DNA of 64,000 nucleotides, from the NCBI GenBank assembly GCA_017311185.1, contig JAESUZ010005169.1:2730501-2794500 (forward strand). The letters are read 5' to 3'. The notes below the pieces were generated by a model that made no database searches, was not told the origin of the DNA, and worked only from the letters and a program-made list of their open reading frames with translations. This document shows positions 23,126 to 34,039 of this stretch, piece by piece. Each line of letters begins with the position of its first letter. Position 1 is the stretch's first letter. The stretch is from Proteles cristata cristata (lineage: Eukaryota; Chordata; Mammalia; Carnivora; Hyaenidae). A program made the position numbers and the translations under genes.

Positions 23126-23620
23126 GGGGAGGCTCAAATAAAAATAATAATCAGCTTCTTCCCATCATTTTTCATTAAGTGCCAATGAAATATATGGCTT
23201 CTGATTTCAGCTACAGTTTTAATCAAATATGAGTCAAAGGGTGTAGAGATTATGATAATTTATTACTACATGAATAAGTAAAGAAATTGTGGCAGTAAAA
23301 TATTAAAACTGGAAGGGTAAGAATTGAAGACTAATGATTAGAATTGAAATCATCATTTTTATTGATGAAAAAATACATAGTCATTTGAAAATGGATGGCT
23401 GAATTGGAGAAGAAAAAATATTTCTTAGAAATGACAAAAAATAAGTGACCATATGTATGACTGTATGATTTAACATATTAGAATCACCAAGAAAACACAT
23501 TCAGCAATAGGTTTGGACAGGGGTAAAATATCAAATGAAGCAGGGAGGAAAAGCCAGTTTGCAAGACAATAAACCAGGAAGAGTCAAGTAGTATAGACAA
23601 TATAGGCAACCAGAGGTAAA
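23126..23620. other. Unassigned AT-rich DNA
   Basis: Nothing recognised. Confidence 0.5.
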
Positions 23621-23653
23621 CACACACACACACACACACACACCACACACACA
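23621..23653. repeat. (CA)n microsatellite, interrupted
   Basis: CA units with one ACC break, followed to about 23750 by AT-rich palindromic sequence. Confidence 0.93.
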
Positions 23654-24032
23654 TACATATATTTACTATATGTAAATATGTATTACTTCATTGCACACAT
23701 GTGTGTATTCCTAGAAATATATAAATATATTTATGTATTAAAATAAATATAACTAATAAGTTAGATATATACACCTTTTTTTCTAGGAGTAATGGTTTGG
23801 ATTAAGCAAAGAGAACCCCTTTGTTCCCCCTCAATTATGATGGGTAGGAGAGTAAAGAGATCAAATGCCCAATTTCATAATTCTAGGATTTCCATAGGGA
23901 AATTTGCCAAGATTCTTTTCTGTTCCATATCCACATTAGTTAGAATAAGACATAAAATGCATAATCAAATATTTAAACAGAATCTATTTCCTGGGGGGAA
24001 ATATGCCCATAGTCAAAAAGGAAATAGTACCT
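23654..24032. other. Unassigned AT-rich DNA
   Basis: The open frame at 23792-24037 has no motif and no coding context. Confidence 0.45.
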
Positions 24033-24605
24033 ATTAGAATACCAAAATCCAGAACACTGACAACATCAACTACTGACAGAAATACGGAGCAATAGGGATT
24101 CTCACTCGGTGGAAGGAATACAAAACAGGATGGTAATGTCTTTTTTTTTTTTTTTTTTTTTTTATTTCTAGGAGAGAGAAAGAGAGAGAGAGAGCAGGGG
24201 AGGGTCAGAGAGAGAGGGAGATACAGAATCTGCAACAGGCTCCAGGTGCTGAGCTGGCAGTCAGCACAGAGCCCAACGCGGGGCTCGAAGCCACAAACCG
24301 TGAGATCATGAAGCGAAAATTGGACGCTTAACCGACTAAGCCACCCAGGCGCCCCAGGATGGTAATGTCTTAAAAAACTAAACATACTCTTACCATATGA
24401 CCCAGCAACTGCACTCCTTAGTGTTTACCCATAAGAGCTGAAAACCTAAGTCCACATAAAACCTAAACATGTACATTTATACTAGCTTTATTCATAATTG
24501 TCCAAATTTGGAAACAACCTTAGATATATGAATAAATTGCAGTACATCCAAACAATTCAATATATTTCAGCACTAAAAAAAAAAAATAAAAATAAAAATA
24601 AAAAG
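24033..24605 (+). mobile_element. Old L1 ORF2 C-terminal fragment, split by a SINE
   Basis: The left part (24033-24126, 'ccagaacactgacaacat') and the right part (from 24372, 'catactcttaccatatgacccagcaactgcactcc', 'gctttattcataattgtcc') are consecutive pieces of the ORF2 C-terminal region. It ends in an A-rich stretch at about 24575-24605. The SINE at 24143-24355 interrupts it. There are internal deletions and no open frame. Confidence 0.85.
24127..24371 (-). mobile_element. CAN-SINE, young, inside an L1 fragment
   Basis: The body is 24143-24355, with long T run left and head right (CACCCAGGCGCCCC). A perfect 16-bp duplication (AGGATGGTAATGTCTT at 24127-24142 and 24356-24371) and retained CpGs argue for a recent insertion. 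A few bases are missing after the B-box region (about 24309). Confidence 0.96.
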
Positions 24606-24689
24606 TGCTGTAAAGCCACTAAAAGACAAAGAGAAAACTTAAATTCAACCCACACAGAGAGACTTACAAGTGTGCTTATGTTATTTCCT

Positions 24690-24795
24690 GATGATTTAGA
24701 TCAAGTGACTGAGGCCCATAAAATGTAATCAATTTTCCTAATGCCATACACCTCAAAATCAGTAGATTCCCTATACAAATCCAAATATTATAGCT
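24690..24795 (+). mobile_element. MIR fragment
   Basis: 'caagtgactgaggcccataaaatg...ctaatgccatacacctcaaaatcagtagattcc' follows the MIR core-to-3' order (gaaactgaggc, aaggtcacacagct), strongly diverged. Confidence 0.45.
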
Positions 24796-25742
24796 CTTGA
24801 GTTATTAGTACTTTCTCTATTCTACTATTTATAACACTAGCATGTGAATCTTCCTGAGGATAGTATTATGATTCTAGATTATTATATCTAAACAAATAGA
24901 GTAGTGTGACAGCAAAGTACCAAACTTATTTCTTTGTCTAAGTTAGGTCATGTCAGAAACCATTCAGAATGACATTTCTTTCATCCTAACAGGTAAGAGG
25001 GAAAGCCCTCTTGTTCCCATCAGGTTATAAATTGATATATATAAATGATAAGGTTGAAGCGATTTTTGTCATGAAGGTTACATGAGATTTCTGTATATTG
25101 GTTTACAAGCAAAGGAAATCTATTAACCCTTTTTGTTTTCACAACAGGCTCCTTGATTTGGTACTTTAAACACACACACAGACTAAATATCCTTATTTCT
25201 TAATTCTAAACTATACTACATAGAATACAGTATGCTATGAGATACTGAAGACTATTTTAAAAGATAGCTAGTTAAATATGTTTGGGAAAAGCCCATATAG
25301 CCAAGGTTAAATAAATGATTTTCCCCCTAATATTTAATTAACCTAATGACAATGGGGAGCAAAAGTATGGAGTATTTCCTGAACCTAACACATAATTTAA
25401 AATCTCTTAGTACATATTTAGGATTATTGTTTAAATTTTTGTTGCCATTGAAAATGCGTATGTTGTAGTTGAGGTAGTTACACACATACTAACTACACAT
25501 ATACTGCTATACTAATGAGAAAGCATAGTAGCGAAATTTTTACTGAAATAAAGCCGATGGTTAATATTTCAGTGCATTTATATGGATTAATTTAAACTCC
25601 ACTATATGGTATAAATTATATTATCCATCAACAACCTGAGACTAAAAATATAAACAGACTCAAATTACAATTACTTATTTTTGCCTAAGAGAATGATGCA
25701 TTTCTTTTTATTTTAGAAACCAACAACAGATCCATATGGCTT
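24796..25742. other. Unassigned AT-rich DNA
   Basis: No gene or repeat recognised. Confidence 0.5.
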
Positions 25743-26127
25743 TAAGAGTGCCTTGGTGAGTCAGTCATCTAAGTGTCTGACTCTTGATCTCAGCTCAGGT
25801 CTTTTTTTGCTCTTTTTAAAATGTTTATTTATTTATTTTGAGAGAGAGAGAGAGAGAGAGAGCAAGACTGCATGAGCAGGGGAGGGGTAGAGAAAGAAAA
25901 ATGACAAAATACCAAGCTGTCAGCACAAAGCCTAACAAAGGGCTGGATTTCAGGAACCATGAGAACATGATCTGAGCTGAAATCTAGTGGTATGCTTAAC
26001 CAACTGAGCCACCAAGGGGTCCCTTAGCTCAGGTCCTGATCTCAGGGTTGTGAGTTCAAGCCCTGCGCTGGGCTCCATGCTGGGCGTGGAGCCTACTTAA
26101 ACACACACACACACAAAAAAAAGATTT
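25743..26127 (+). mobile_element. Older CAN-SINE without CT tract, host of a second SINE
   Basis: The left part (25743-25801: GTGCCTTGGTGAGTCAGTCA, 'tgactcttgatctcagctcaggtc') and right part (26026-26127: 'gtgagttcaagccctgcgctgggctccatgctgggcgtggagcctacttaaa') join into one element. This is the type with a short GCCTACTTAAA ending, which is also seen in dog-like SINEs. Here the tail is (AC)n and A-rich. The inner SINE splits it. Confidence 0.9.
25792..26035 (-). mobile_element. CAN-SINE nested in another SINE
   Basis: The body is 25802-26025, with tail left, (GA)n tract about 25841-25862, head right with mutations (GAGCCACCAAGGGGTCCC). The duplication AGCTCAGGTC (25792-25801, 26026-26035) comes from the host SINE's body, so the order of events is clear. 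Confidence 0.92.
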
Positions 26128-26364
26128 AATAGGGAATATTAAAAGGGCTATTTGACATCAATTAGGGAAAGGTGGAATATCCAACATACTACATATAAGT
26201 TATCTACTTGGGAAAAAAAGAAGAAGCTTTACACTAAAGAATATATTCTAAATGGCTTAAAGAAGAATCTTATGGTACCAAAGAAATTATTTTTCTTTGC
26301 AAATATATGCATAATCGTGTTTGGAAGTCCATTTTAAGTAATTCAGAAACCAAGAAGCTAAAAA

Positions 26365-26610
26365 TGATGATCATAATACATACCACAAATACTGAGCAGT
26401 TACTCTTTGTCAGATACTATCTACATTTTTTATTTAAATTATCAGTCCCCACAATCACCCTAGGACTGTTCACTATTATTTCTCCCTCTTTACACATTAA
26501 TGAACCTATCCAAGAGACGTTTCTGACTAATACTGAAATTCCCAAGTACTACAGTTTGTAAGTGGCAGAGTCAGGAATTAAACCAATTTAGTTTGGCTTC
26601 AGAAATACAA
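26365..26610 (+). mobile_element. MIR element, nearly full length
   Basis: The order 'atactgagcagttactctttgtcagatact', 'cacaatcaccctaggactgttcactattatttc', 'agtttgtaagtggcagagtcaggaattaaacc' is MIR, diverged throughout. Confidence 0.75.
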
Positions 26611-26719
26611 CAACAGAAAAATGAGATAATGTGTTCAGACTATCATAAATTTATTTTAAAAATCTTATATTGTTCAGCCATATCAAAGATAAAAATAAAA
26701 GGTTATAATCATACAATGT

Positions 26720-26850
26720 TGAAGTTACACTTTGACATACAGTTTCTGAGGACAATTTGGCAATAAAATTTAAACTTAAACTATGCATACCTCTTGATTC
26801 AGCCTTTACACTTCCAGTATTTATCTCATTAATACCCTGCTAGAATTTTT
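26720..26850 (+). mobile_element. Ancient L1M ORF2 fragment
   Basis: 'aatttggcaataaaatttaaa...catacctcttgattcagcctttacacttcc...tttatctc' corresponds to the L1 ORF2 C-terminal region, on the + strand. Confidence 0.6.
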
Positions 26851-27523
26851 TTTTTTTACTTTTTTGCACTACACATGAAAGAAATATAACTGCAATCTTG
26901 AGACTATTAGGTGTCTAACTGAGCTTTTATAAAACAAAATTTAGTAAATATAAAACAAGGTCCTGAAGTATGTGTAGGTGTTGTCTAATCTATCCTTTTT
27001 AGGATTCCAAATTGAGGCCTGGATGGGTTAAATATTTATTTGTAATCATATAGCCAATTCTATAGAAATAGGAATAGAATATCATATTCTGTTGGCTATT
27101 CTAGTAATAGAGCTCTTCATCCCACAGACATTTTGTTATTTGCATTTCTGTTATTTGTGTTATTCTGCAGACATTATTCATTTTATTCTGCAGATGTTTT
27201 CCTTTTCATGGAATATAATCATGCAATTTGTACCACAGTTTAAGAAATCTTGGGTTTTCTCAAAATTCTAGCTTCTCAAAAGACATACATGTCAGTCAGC
27301 TGTAATGAACATGAAGAGATTAAGATTTTGCCTCAGGCAGCAAAACAGATTATAAGTGAATTGATTGTTTTAGAGTTATTTATAGAAACATATTAAATAA
27401 ATATCCCTCATAACTCCTGCTAGTGCATATTAAAACTCAAAATAAAGTATGTCATAGTCTAATAATAGCAAAATCTACAAAAGGAAGAGTGTTTTTTTTT
27501 ACTCTTTATGAAAATATTATAAT
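26851..27523. other. Unassigned AT-rich DNA
   Basis: A weak MIR-like stretch (about 27010-27085) is possible, but nothing firm. Confidence 0.45.
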
Positions 27524-27780
27524 TATTGTTAAAATGTTCATTTTTTTTTATTTTTTTTTAAATGTTTTATTTATTTCTAGGAGAGAGAGAGAGCGTGAGC
27601 AGGGGAGGGTCAGAGAGAGAGGGAGTCACAGACTGAAACAGGCTCCAGGCTCTGAGCTGGCAGTCAGCACAGAGCCTGACGCGGGGCTCGAACCCACGAA
27701 CCGCGAGATCATGACCTAAGCGAAAGTCGGACACTTAACCGACTAAGCCACCCAGGCGCCCCATATTGTTAAAATGTTCA
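27524..27780 (-). mobile_element. CAN-SINE, very young copy
   Basis: The body is 27541-27763. A perfect 17-bp duplication TATTGTTAAAATGTTCA (27524-27540, 27764-27780). The head retains CpGs (GGCGCC, CGAACC, CGCGAG) and intact A- and B-box-like sequences in antisense. It carries the variant with GAGTCACAGACTGAAACAGG (antisense), shared with the copies at 33.2 and 33.7 kb. Confidence 0.97.
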
Positions 27781-27849
27781 AATAGTACCCACCAAGGGAT
27801 TCCAAAAGTAAGGTGAACCCACCAGCACCCCACCCAGTACCGTGACACA

Positions 27850-28774
27850 CCTCAGAGAACATTATTCAATTTTGCAAGGTATCCTGCTGGAAATTCAATG
27901 TACCACATATTTACACTGTTTGCATTTTGATTTTACATAAATGAAATTATGTTTTGCAAATCTTTCCCCATTTGAAAAATAGACCTATCATTTTCCTTTT
28001 AAGTACAGCAGAATATTGTCTAAAATATTCCCTAATAACGGACATTACTCTGTTCCAAATTTCTTCTATTATATATAATGCTGCAATGGATGTCCTTGAA
28101 CACATAATTTTATATTCTGGTGCCAGTATTTATGATAAATAGAAAAAATGTAATTGACAGATCAAACGGTATGCATTTCTTTTGTTCGTCAAATCATCCA
28201 AAAGAGCTATTCCAGTTTAAACTACTAATAGTTGTGCATGGAAAGAGTGCTTCCCCATAATCATACCAATTATCAATTATATACATTTTTAACATTTGGC
28301 TCATCTTAATGGTATTCCACAAGTATTTTCATTTGAATTATACAGATTATTTAAGATACTTAATATCTTTAATGTGCTCATTTATATCATGGGTCATTTG
28401 TTCTACTTACGCTAACCGGCTCATGTCCATAGTTAATGATAGTCCAGGACCTTTGCCGTTTTCTTGCTTTGGGGCTAATTCCTTAAGTATTGCTTTGAAA
28501 GAATTATTTGTACAATTATGATCTAAATTATAAACTGTGATATATATTGCAAATAAATGTTTCTAGTCTTCTTATTTTTCAGAATGTCTATACTGTCTTT
28601 GCCACCTAAAAACTGACATAATTTTCATATGGCTAAATCCCTGTCTTTCTCTTTATGGTTTCTTGAAGGATTTGTCTTTTTGCTTATCATGGCCAAAAAT
28701 ATTATTCAAATATCTATAACTATCTTTATATCTTTACCTGTAAATGTATGTATGTGCCTATAGATTTATAATAT

Positions 28775-28815
<41 letters not shown>

Positions 28816-29000
28816 CACTCTTCTGTCAAGATCATTCACCTGGGGCAGTTTTGTGTGTATGAGAAAACCTAAACTTTACTTTTTCCCAAATCAATGGTCA
28901 TCATTTCTATATCATTTCAACTACTACTGAATAATTATCAGTAATATATATAAATCCTCATAGGTACATGGAATTTCCACTCAATTTACTTCTTGGCATA
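27850..29000 (-). mobile_element. Ancient L1M fragment
   Basis: The + strand reads as antisense L1: 'aatgctgcaatggatgtccttgaacacataattttatattc', 'agaaaaaatgtaattgacagatcaaacggtatgcatttc' and later 'cacctggggcagttttgtgtgtatgag'. It is much diverged and interrupted by a (GT)n array. The continuity of the segment 28320-28760 is less certain. Confidence 0.65.
28777..28812. repeat. (GT)n microsatellite
   Basis: About 18 pure GT units within the ancient L1. Confidence 0.97.
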
Positions 29001-29455
29001 TTTCATGATGTGAATTGGAAGCAGTATACTATAGTAAAAGTTTCCACCCAAAAAGCTTCCTACTGGCTTTAATTTGTGGGGGGAGGTTAGAGTACAGATT
29101 GTATTACCACAACTATTCTCAGGCCAAGATTCTAGATTCTCTGGTAGTAAATTTTTTGCTAAAACTTAGAAGGCTTCTAGTGTTTTGCTTTTAATTAGCT
29201 CCACTGGAAAACACAGCTTAAAATATGTCATCAAAATGTTTAAATCTGAATTCTCATTATTTAAAAGGCCCTATTGGCCTTTTCCCCTCTACTTGAACCC
29301 ACTGAAACTATAGGCTTGAATGAGACAGTGAAACAAAACCTGGACAAAACCATAAAATGTTCAAAAACATCATTTGGTCTTTGTCTCTTTGCCTGCACCC
29401 ATTGAACTTCTAAAGGTTCTTACTTCTCTAGAGGTTCTTACAAATGGCCATAAAA
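29001..29455. other. Unassigned sequence
   Basis: No repeat or gene recognised. Confidence 0.5.
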
Positions 29456-29613
29456 TGGGGCACCTGGGTGGTTCAGTTGGTTAAGGGTCTAACTCAATTT
29501 TGGTGTGCATCATGACCTCACAGTTCATGAGTTCCAGCCCTGCATGAGACTCTGCCCACAGTAAGAACCATGCTTGGGATTCTCTCTCTCCCCTCTCTCT
29601 CTGTCCCTACTCT

Positions 29614-29651
<38 letters not shown>

Positions 29652-29692
29652 GCACTTTCTCTCTCTCAACATAAATAAATAAACTTTAAAAA
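29456..29692 (+). mobile_element. CAN-SINE, diverged, long CT tract
   Basis: Head GGGGCACCTGGGTGGTTCAG, body altered, (CT)n at about 29581-29650 and a tail of ATAAATAAATAAAC. No clear duplication. Confidence 0.92.
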
Positions 29693-30249
29693 ATCCAAAA
29701 GCCTGTAAGAGAGAATCATATCTATTCTTCTTTTTTTAAATCAATTTCCAGAGTTTATATAGAAGTTTAAGGTGTTTAACATAACAACTGCATATATCAC
29801 CCACTTGAAAACAAAGTTTCCCTTTGCAGAACTGTATCCCTTCCATTTTCCTGCACTTGACTAATACTCTGATATTCTTTCTTCTACTCAAAGCACTAGG
29901 ACATAGCTACCACATCTCAACATTTGTTTGGTTAGATAACCTCATCAAGAGCTATGGCTCAAGTGTCATTTAGTCTACTTTAAGTCATAGCAGATTTTGC
30001 CAAAGCATGACTATAGCCTTTAGTTTCTTAGCATGCATTGGTTTTTCTGTCACTGTCTCATAGTTAACTGGATATTCACTGTGTTGTGGTGCTTTTAAAA
30101 TTAATCATTTATAAAATAACACTGTGAAAACAACCTCATTATTTGATTACAACAGCAGGGTAAACAAGCATACATTATTATCCAATATTGCTATGTATGC
30201 ATGGAAATAATTATTTCATTTAGAAAGATAACAGGTCACATCTTTACTG
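29693..30249. other. Unassigned sequence
   Basis: Nothing recognised. Confidence 0.5.
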
Positions 30250-30410
30250 AATAACAAAATCATATAGTTTTAAACTACAAAACCCCTTAAGACATTGTCT
30301 CTAAACCCCTTATTTTACATGATGAATCTGAGACCTTGAGATATTAACCAGTAAACCAAAAATCATGTAGTGATCATGGCAATACTGGCCTAATACCAGA
30401 TATTGGTAAC
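30250..30410 (+). mobile_element. MIR fragment
   Basis: 'cttattttacatgatgaatctgagaccttgagatattaa...caatactggcctaataccag' follows the MIR 3' half. Confidence 0.5.
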
Positions 30411-31469
30411 TTTAAGGAAGCTGATGCTTCACACTATGTTTTCTGCCTTACGTTTTCAAATTAATTTAATATGAGCAGGTAGTTAGAGATTTGAGAATTA
30501 ATATTTTCTCTTCAGCCCAATGACAGAAGTGAAACCCTAGATCCCCAAATAATATGTAGAAAACATACAATGCTATTTATAAGGAAGCAAACTATCCCCA
30601 TACCAAGAAGTCAGGTATATGAGCTATGTTCTTTTCAGAAGAGAAAATTTTTGATATTTAAATGGACAGAACTACTTATCGACTTTATTGTCCACATTCA
30701 CTGCAACACCTAAAACCACTTCACATTAAATCAGTTTGTAAAAAGACTAAATACCACAAGGAAAAATAAAAACTAAACTTTAGCAAAGGAATGGGAAAAA
30801 AATAAAGGTACAGTTGCATTTGAGCATTTTGAAGTTGCTTTTCAAAAGGAAGACTAGCCACAGAATCGTGCAACGTGCAGCATAAAGCCTTTGGTATCAC
30901 ACATCTAACTTTGCAATCCACATTGGATTACACCCTGTCACAGCGTTCTTTTGAAAAATTTACAAAGAACTTGTAGAACAGGGGGAAAAAGGTTTTAATT
31001 ACTATCTCTCACATGAGAGACTGCTACTCTGTTCAAACAGATAATTTTGGGTCAAAATGCATCGTATAGCTTGCTTTAGTTCTAGTCCTAAAAATAGTAT
31101 TATTCCAATATTTCACAGAATTACCCATGGATAAAATTTATTCCTTTTTTTATTAGCGCTAGCTACCACAGAGATAAAGGACAAAAGAGGGAAAAGAAGA
31201 GAGAGAGAGAGAGCAAGACCAAGAGACCATTTGCTGTTTTCAAATGCAAGTATTATAAATTCTCTCAATGGAAAATCACAATTATAGCATCTGCTCAAAA
31301 TCAGTAGTAACTGGCTTACTTATAGCTTAATAGCATAAGCAATTGAGAAACAAACTTCAAATATATTAGGTGGATATTTTTTAACCTTACTAACCAAAAA
31401 TCAAAATGCAAATCAAAATAGAAACATTATTTTACATTTTAGCAAAAATGTGAACAAGTAGTTAAAAGG
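30411..31469. other. Unassigned sequence
   Basis: A short (GA)n at about 31200-31214. No gene or repeat named. Confidence 0.5.
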
Positions 31470-32430
31470 TGTGTTAGTAAATGCTGCTATAAGCATCCCC
31501 TACCATCAGACTTGTACTCATTGAAGGGATTTTCAATGAATTAAGTAATAAACTCCATACTAAAATATTTGACTGGCTTTTCAGCCCAATGATTTCAGGC
31601 ATTAAAGCAGTATAGCTGAAATGGTAGTATTTAGATCTGGTTGTATCAGGCTCAGGAAATACTCATAGTTTTATGGAAATCCAGAGCACTTCCTCAACCA
31701 CCACTGGCTTGGTTCACATGTCAATCAACCGGCGTCAGAAATAAAGAGGGAATTTATACAGGTCCCATTGAGCCCTGCTGGCAGCCACAGACATCACTAG
31801 AAAGCGCATTAGGAACCATTCTGTTTACAGCAATTAACTGGACCCAAAGCCCTGTCAGCAGGTCTCGTAGCGTAGTCCTTCTTTGTGTCTGTTCTTTAAT
31901 ATTCAAAACTTGTTCAAATACTGTGAAAAATTGAATACATCCCTCTGCTGCGACTGATACATATGATAAACTCAGGAGCTAGAGCTAGAGCTACAATGAT
32001 GCATCTCAGTGCATCCAGGGAAGATCGCCAAATGGAATGTGTGACAGAAAGCACTGGCTTTCTGTGGAAACTTTGTGCTAGCAGATCCCCCCCACCCAAA
32101 CAGGTTGAAATACAGAAACTTTACAAAATCCTCAAATCAGCAACTAACCGGCCATCCATCTGGCAGCACTTAATAGAGCTGAATTCATTCTCTTATTAAC
32201 ACAAAGGATGCTGGCACAAAGCTTTAACCTTAAATAGCCATGTGGCTGAGTACACACTTCTTATTTTTTAAAACTAAGTGACAATGTAAGGGAGCAGGGC
32301 AGGCATTATTTATGTGCTTTGTGACTGGCAGAGCATCTAGTGCTACCTCTGCGTAGTGTGGGTTAGTAGATGGCTGCCCTCATGTTCTTTGGTCACTTTA
32401 GTAAGAGAATTCAAAAAATAAATATATGCA
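31470..32430. other. Non-repetitive block, candidate conserved noncoding element
   Basis: No repeat similarity that I recognise. Several retained CpGs, a 6-bp unit in tandem (GAGCTAGAGCTAGAGCT at about 31976), and complex, non-slipped sequence throughout. No coding frame with protein-like features; those at 31641-31934 and 31963-32199 are short and overlap in different phases. A regulatory role is only a guess from composition. Confidence 0.3.
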
Positions 32431-32920
32431 ATCTGTCTTCCAAATTAAGATACTAAATTCTAAGCTCTACTTTTATTGAGTTTTCGTGAACTGTTAAAAC
32501 TTGTTTTTACTCATTGACATTTCAGAATACAAACTGATAATAATCCTGAAGAAAATCATGAAAAGTGAACTTACAAATCATTAAACTCTCAAAAGAATCC
32601 AATTACATACTTGTTAACAAACTATATAAAACTGAGTTTTCTATATGTCAAAGTAAGTCTATAAGTATATATTATGGGAAAAATCCCATTCATATAAGAA
32701 GCTTATGCAAAGAGACTCCTCTGAGGCACAGTGCAAAGACAAGACCTAAAACTCAGAAAAGAACAGGTATTAGTTGACTAAGCCAGCCCTCTGCTATATA
32801 AAAGGTAGCCTAACAGGAATTTGAGACTATTGTACAGTGAGGACAAAAAAATGCGACAACAAACCACACGCTTGCTCGGTTCTCCTGTTTGCCTCCAAGC
32901 TGTACTCTGCTGTTACTTAT
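32431..32920. other. Unassigned sequence
   Basis: Nothing recognised. Confidence 0.5.
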
Positions 32921-32924
32921 TATT

Positions 32925-33175
32925 TGTGGTTTCTTTTTTTTTTTTTTAAGTTTTTTTTTTTAATTTTTTTATTTATTTCTAGGAGAGAGAGAGACAGCGT
33001 GAGCAGGGAGGGGTCAGAGAGGAGACACAGACTGAAACAGGCTCCAGGCTCCGAGCTGGCAGTCAGCACAGAGCCCGACGTGGGGCTCGAACCCACGAAC
33101 CGCGAGATCATGACCTAAGCGAAAGTCGGACGCTTAACCGACTAAGCCACCCAGGCGCCCTATTTGTGGTTTCTT
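32925..33175 (-). mobile_element. CAN-SINE, first of a tandem pair
   Basis: The body is 32936-33160. The target string TGTGGTTTCTT flanks it at 32925-32935 and 33165-33175, and is extended to TATTTGTGGTTTCTTTTT on both sides. It has a small deletion in the body (CAGAGAGGAGACACAG) relative to its neighbour. Confidence 0.95.
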
Positions 33176-33417
33176 TTTCTTTTCTTTTTTTTTTTTTTTT
33201 TTTTTAATGTTTTTATTTATTTCTAGGAGAGAGAGACAGCGTGAGCAGGGGAGGGTCACAGAGAGAGGGAGTCACAGACTGAAACAGGCTCCAGGCTCTG
33301 AGCTGGCAGTCAACACAGAGCCCGACACGGGGCTTGAACCCACGAACCGCGAGATCATGACCTAAGCGTCGGACGCTTAACCGACTAAGCCACCCAGGCG
33401 CCCCACTGTGGTTTCTT
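33165..33417 (-). mobile_element. CAN-SINE, second of a tandem pair
   Basis: The body is 33176-33404. The target string TGTGGTTTCTT appears at 33165-33175 and again at 33407-33417, so three copies bracket two SINEs. It is the young variant (GAGTCACAGACTGAAACAGG in antisense) and lacks a few bases near the A-box end (about 33366). Confidence 0.95.
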
Positions 33418-33724
33418 AACTTGGTAGTGGAGTGTGGTTTTCATTCTTCTGATTAAGGATAAGCCTTAGGCAAGGTATCTCCCTGGGTGCCAATGAGTGT
33501 GACATTTCTGTTCTCCTGCCCTGCCTCTATCAATAGCTCTACATTCAGCAATTACTCCTACCCATGTCCCATTTCCTGTTTTCTTCCAGCTCCCATATGT
33601 GTTTCCTAATACATTTCAGCAGTTCCTCTGGTCCGCTTCTTTCCCACCTGCCCAGACGGACATGAATTAATTAAGCATATTTGCACTCCATCTTCTTACC
33701 AACTTTTAAAACTTTATGTACAGT
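33418..33724. other. Unassigned sequence
   Basis: Pyrimidine-rich; nothing recognised. Confidence 0.5.
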
Positions 33725-33977
33725 AAAAGTTTTGTGTCCTAAAGGGGCGCCTGGGTGGCTTAGTCGGTTAAGCGTCCGACTTTCGCTCGGGTCATGATCT
33801 CGCGGTTCGTGGGTTCGAGCCGCGTCGGGCTCTGTGCTGACTGCCAGCTCAGAGCCTGGAGCCTGTTTCAGTCTGTGACTCCCTCTCTCTCTGACCCTCC
33901 CCTGCTCATGCTGTCTCTCTCTCTCTAGAAATAAATAAAACATTTAAAAAAAAAAAAAAAAAGTTTTGTGTCCTAAA
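33725..33977 (+). mobile_element. CAN-SINE, very young copy
   Basis: The body is 33744-33958 with an A15-type tail. A perfect 19-bp duplication (AAAAGTTTTGTGTCCTAAA at 33725-33743 and 33959-33977). A-box-like TGGCTTAGTCGG and B-box-like GGTTCGAGCC are present, but two bases are lost just after the B box. It shares the variant body (CAGTCTGTGACTCCCTC). Confidence 0.97.
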
Positions 33978-34039
33978 GAAAGAGGGGGAGAGAGATCGAG
34001 AGAAAAGCAGTAACTGGTGCCTTCCCCAACACAGGTTAA

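Noticed and set aside
24984..25160. Candidate retrocopy
   Set aside because: No similarity to a known mRNA, no A tail and no duplication.
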